DNA from: Mucilaginibacter oryzae
GTDB lineage: Bacteria; Bacteroidota; Bacteroidia; Sphingobacteriales; Sphingobacteriaceae
Assembly: GCF_003148845.1 (NCBI RefSeq)
Contig: NZ_QGHA01000006.1
Span: 124,001-188,000 of the forward strand
Direction: 5' to 3'
DNA: 64,000 bases
Under the pieces are notes generated by a model. The model searched no databases and was not told the DNA's origin. It was given only the letters and a program-made list of their open reading frames with translations. This document shows, piece after piece, positions 63,200 to 64,000 of this stretch; the first letter of the stretch is position 1, and every line of letters starts with the position of its first letter. A program made the position numbers and the translations under genes.

Positions 63200-64000
63200 A
63201 TGCTGAGCATCAACGATATAAAAAAACCTATTGCGGCCGATATTGATGTATTTGAGGAGAAGTTCAGGGCCTCAATGAAAAGTTCTGTTCCGCTGCTTGA
63301 CCGGATTACCCATTACATCGTTAAGCGTAAAGGCAAGCAGATCCGCCCGATGTTCGTGTTTTTTTCGGCCAGCATTTGCGGCGGCATCAATGAGGCCACG
63401 CACCGCGGAGCAGCGTTGGTGGAGTTACTGCATACGGCATCCTTGGTGCATGATGATGTGGTGGATAACTCGTACCAGCGTCGTGGATTTTTTTCGATCA
63501 ACGCTTTATGGAAAAATAAGATCGCCGTTTTGGTGGGCGATTACCTGCTGGCAAAAGGCCTGTTGCTTTCTGTTGATCATCACGATTTTAATTTGCTGCG
63601 CATCGTATCGGACGCTGTGAAGCAAATGAGCGAGGGTGAACTGATGCAGATAGAAAAGGTGCGCCGTATGGATATCGGTGAGCCGGTTTATTACGAAGTG
63701 ATCAGGCAAAAAACCGCTTCGCTCATTGCTTCATGCTGTGCCTGTGGCGCGGCATCGGCCGGGGCTGATGACAAGGTAGTTGAAAAAATGCGACTGTTTG
63801 GTGAAAAGATCGGCATCGCTTTCCAAATCAAGGATGATATGTTTGATTTTGGAACCGATGACGTAGGTAAACCCCTCGGCATCGATATCAAAGAAAAAAA
63901 GGTTACCCTGCCGCTTATCTACGCATTGGCCAACTGCTCATCAGCCGATAAAAAAAGGATCATCAACCTGGTGAAAAACCACAACGAAGACGCTAAAAAG
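63200..64000 (+). CDS. Polyprenyl diphosphate synthase (truncated by window end)
   Basis: The frame opens at the ATG at 63200 (MLSINDIKKPIAADIDVFEEKF) and stays open for 267 codons to the window edge. Family motifs are KGKQIRPMFVFFSA and the first Asp-rich region HTASLVHDDVVDNSYQRRG (DDxxDN form). GDYLLAKGLLL follows, and the second Asp-rich region reads QIKDDMFDFGTDD. KPLGIDIKEKKVTLPLIYAL comes next. It condenses isopentenyl diphosphate units into a long prenyl chain, probably the side chain of menaquinone. About 55 C-terminal residues are missing if the length is typical. Confidence 0.93.
   Translation, partial: MLSINDIKKPIAADIDVFEEKFRASMKSSVPLLDRITHYIVKRKGKQIRPMFVFFSASICGGINEATHRGAALVELLHTASLVHDDVVDNSYQRRGFFSINALWKNKIAVLVGDYLLAKGLLLSVDHHDFNLLRIVSDAVKQMSEGELMQIEKVRRMDIGEPVYYEVIRQKTASLIASCCACGAASAGADDKVVEKMRLFGEKIGIAFQIKDDMFDFGTDDVGKPLGIDIKEKKVTLPLIYALANCSSADKKRIINLVKNHNEDAKK

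Overview
The window looks like chromosome of a Bacteroidota bacterium of the family Sphingobacteriaceae, most likely Mucilaginibacter or a close relative. Reasons: many Bacteroidota-restricted families (DUF4834, DUF4350, NagB-PIG-L fusion, TlpA/DUF4369 redoxins, SerB-SerA-like fusion), promoter -7 boxes of the TAnnTTTG type, almost no Shine-Dalgarno sites, and word-like intergenic repeats typical of this family. The genus is an inference.

Housekeeping backbone (1-43.6 kb and 62.8-64 kb). In order: the 5' end of upp, uvrB, a Uma2-family gene framed by short word repeats, DUF4834 and YfhO membrane genes, two glycosyltransferases (minus), a tricorn-like S41 protease, mitochondrial-type aconitase, a NagB-PIG-L fusion with a nearby duplicated copy of its 3' end, groES-groEL, and an MscS channel. 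Then come a MoxR/DUF58/DUF4350/DUF4129/SpoIIM cluster with a divergent RDD gene, DUF2752/DUF805, L-serine dehydratase, two TlpA-type redoxins, and an arginase-fold protein with altered metal ligands. These are followed by an SDR, a lone HigA, a phosphoserine phosphatase fused to a SerA remnant, UspA, a tryptophan 2,3-dioxygenase family gene, a branched-chain aminotransferase, and a UvrD-type helicase with a C-terminal Fe-S nuclease. After the accessory region the backbone resumes with tRNA-Ser(GGA) and a polyprenyl diphosphate synthase cut by the window end.

Accessory region (43.77-62.86 kb). It is A+T-richer and consists of two tandem islands at the 3' end of tRNA-Ser(GGA). The 15-bp tRNA 3'-end sequence occurs three times (43766, 50078, 62843). 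The islands also share matching end modules: paired TGCCAC motifs at both ends, and at the right end a tRNA T-arm remnant, an A+T-rich dyad and a terminator. Island A carries a type I restriction system (hsdM, a truncated hsdS joined to a truncated tyrosine recombinase, and hsdR). Island B carries one apparent operon, transcribed leftward: XRE regulator, PLD-SNF2 helicase, a broken gene, Eco57I-type methylase, RecF/SMC-like ATPase, DUF4062-APAZ protein and short prokaryotic Argonaute. The regulator has a 35-bp dyad overlapping its own predicted -7 box.

The best candidate for an undescribed system is the island B operon. A catalytically dead short Argonaute is paired with a DUF4062 effector (analogous to SPARTA/SPARSA pairs), and both are linked by gene overlaps or near-abutting genes to a restriction-like helicase/methylase/ATPase set.
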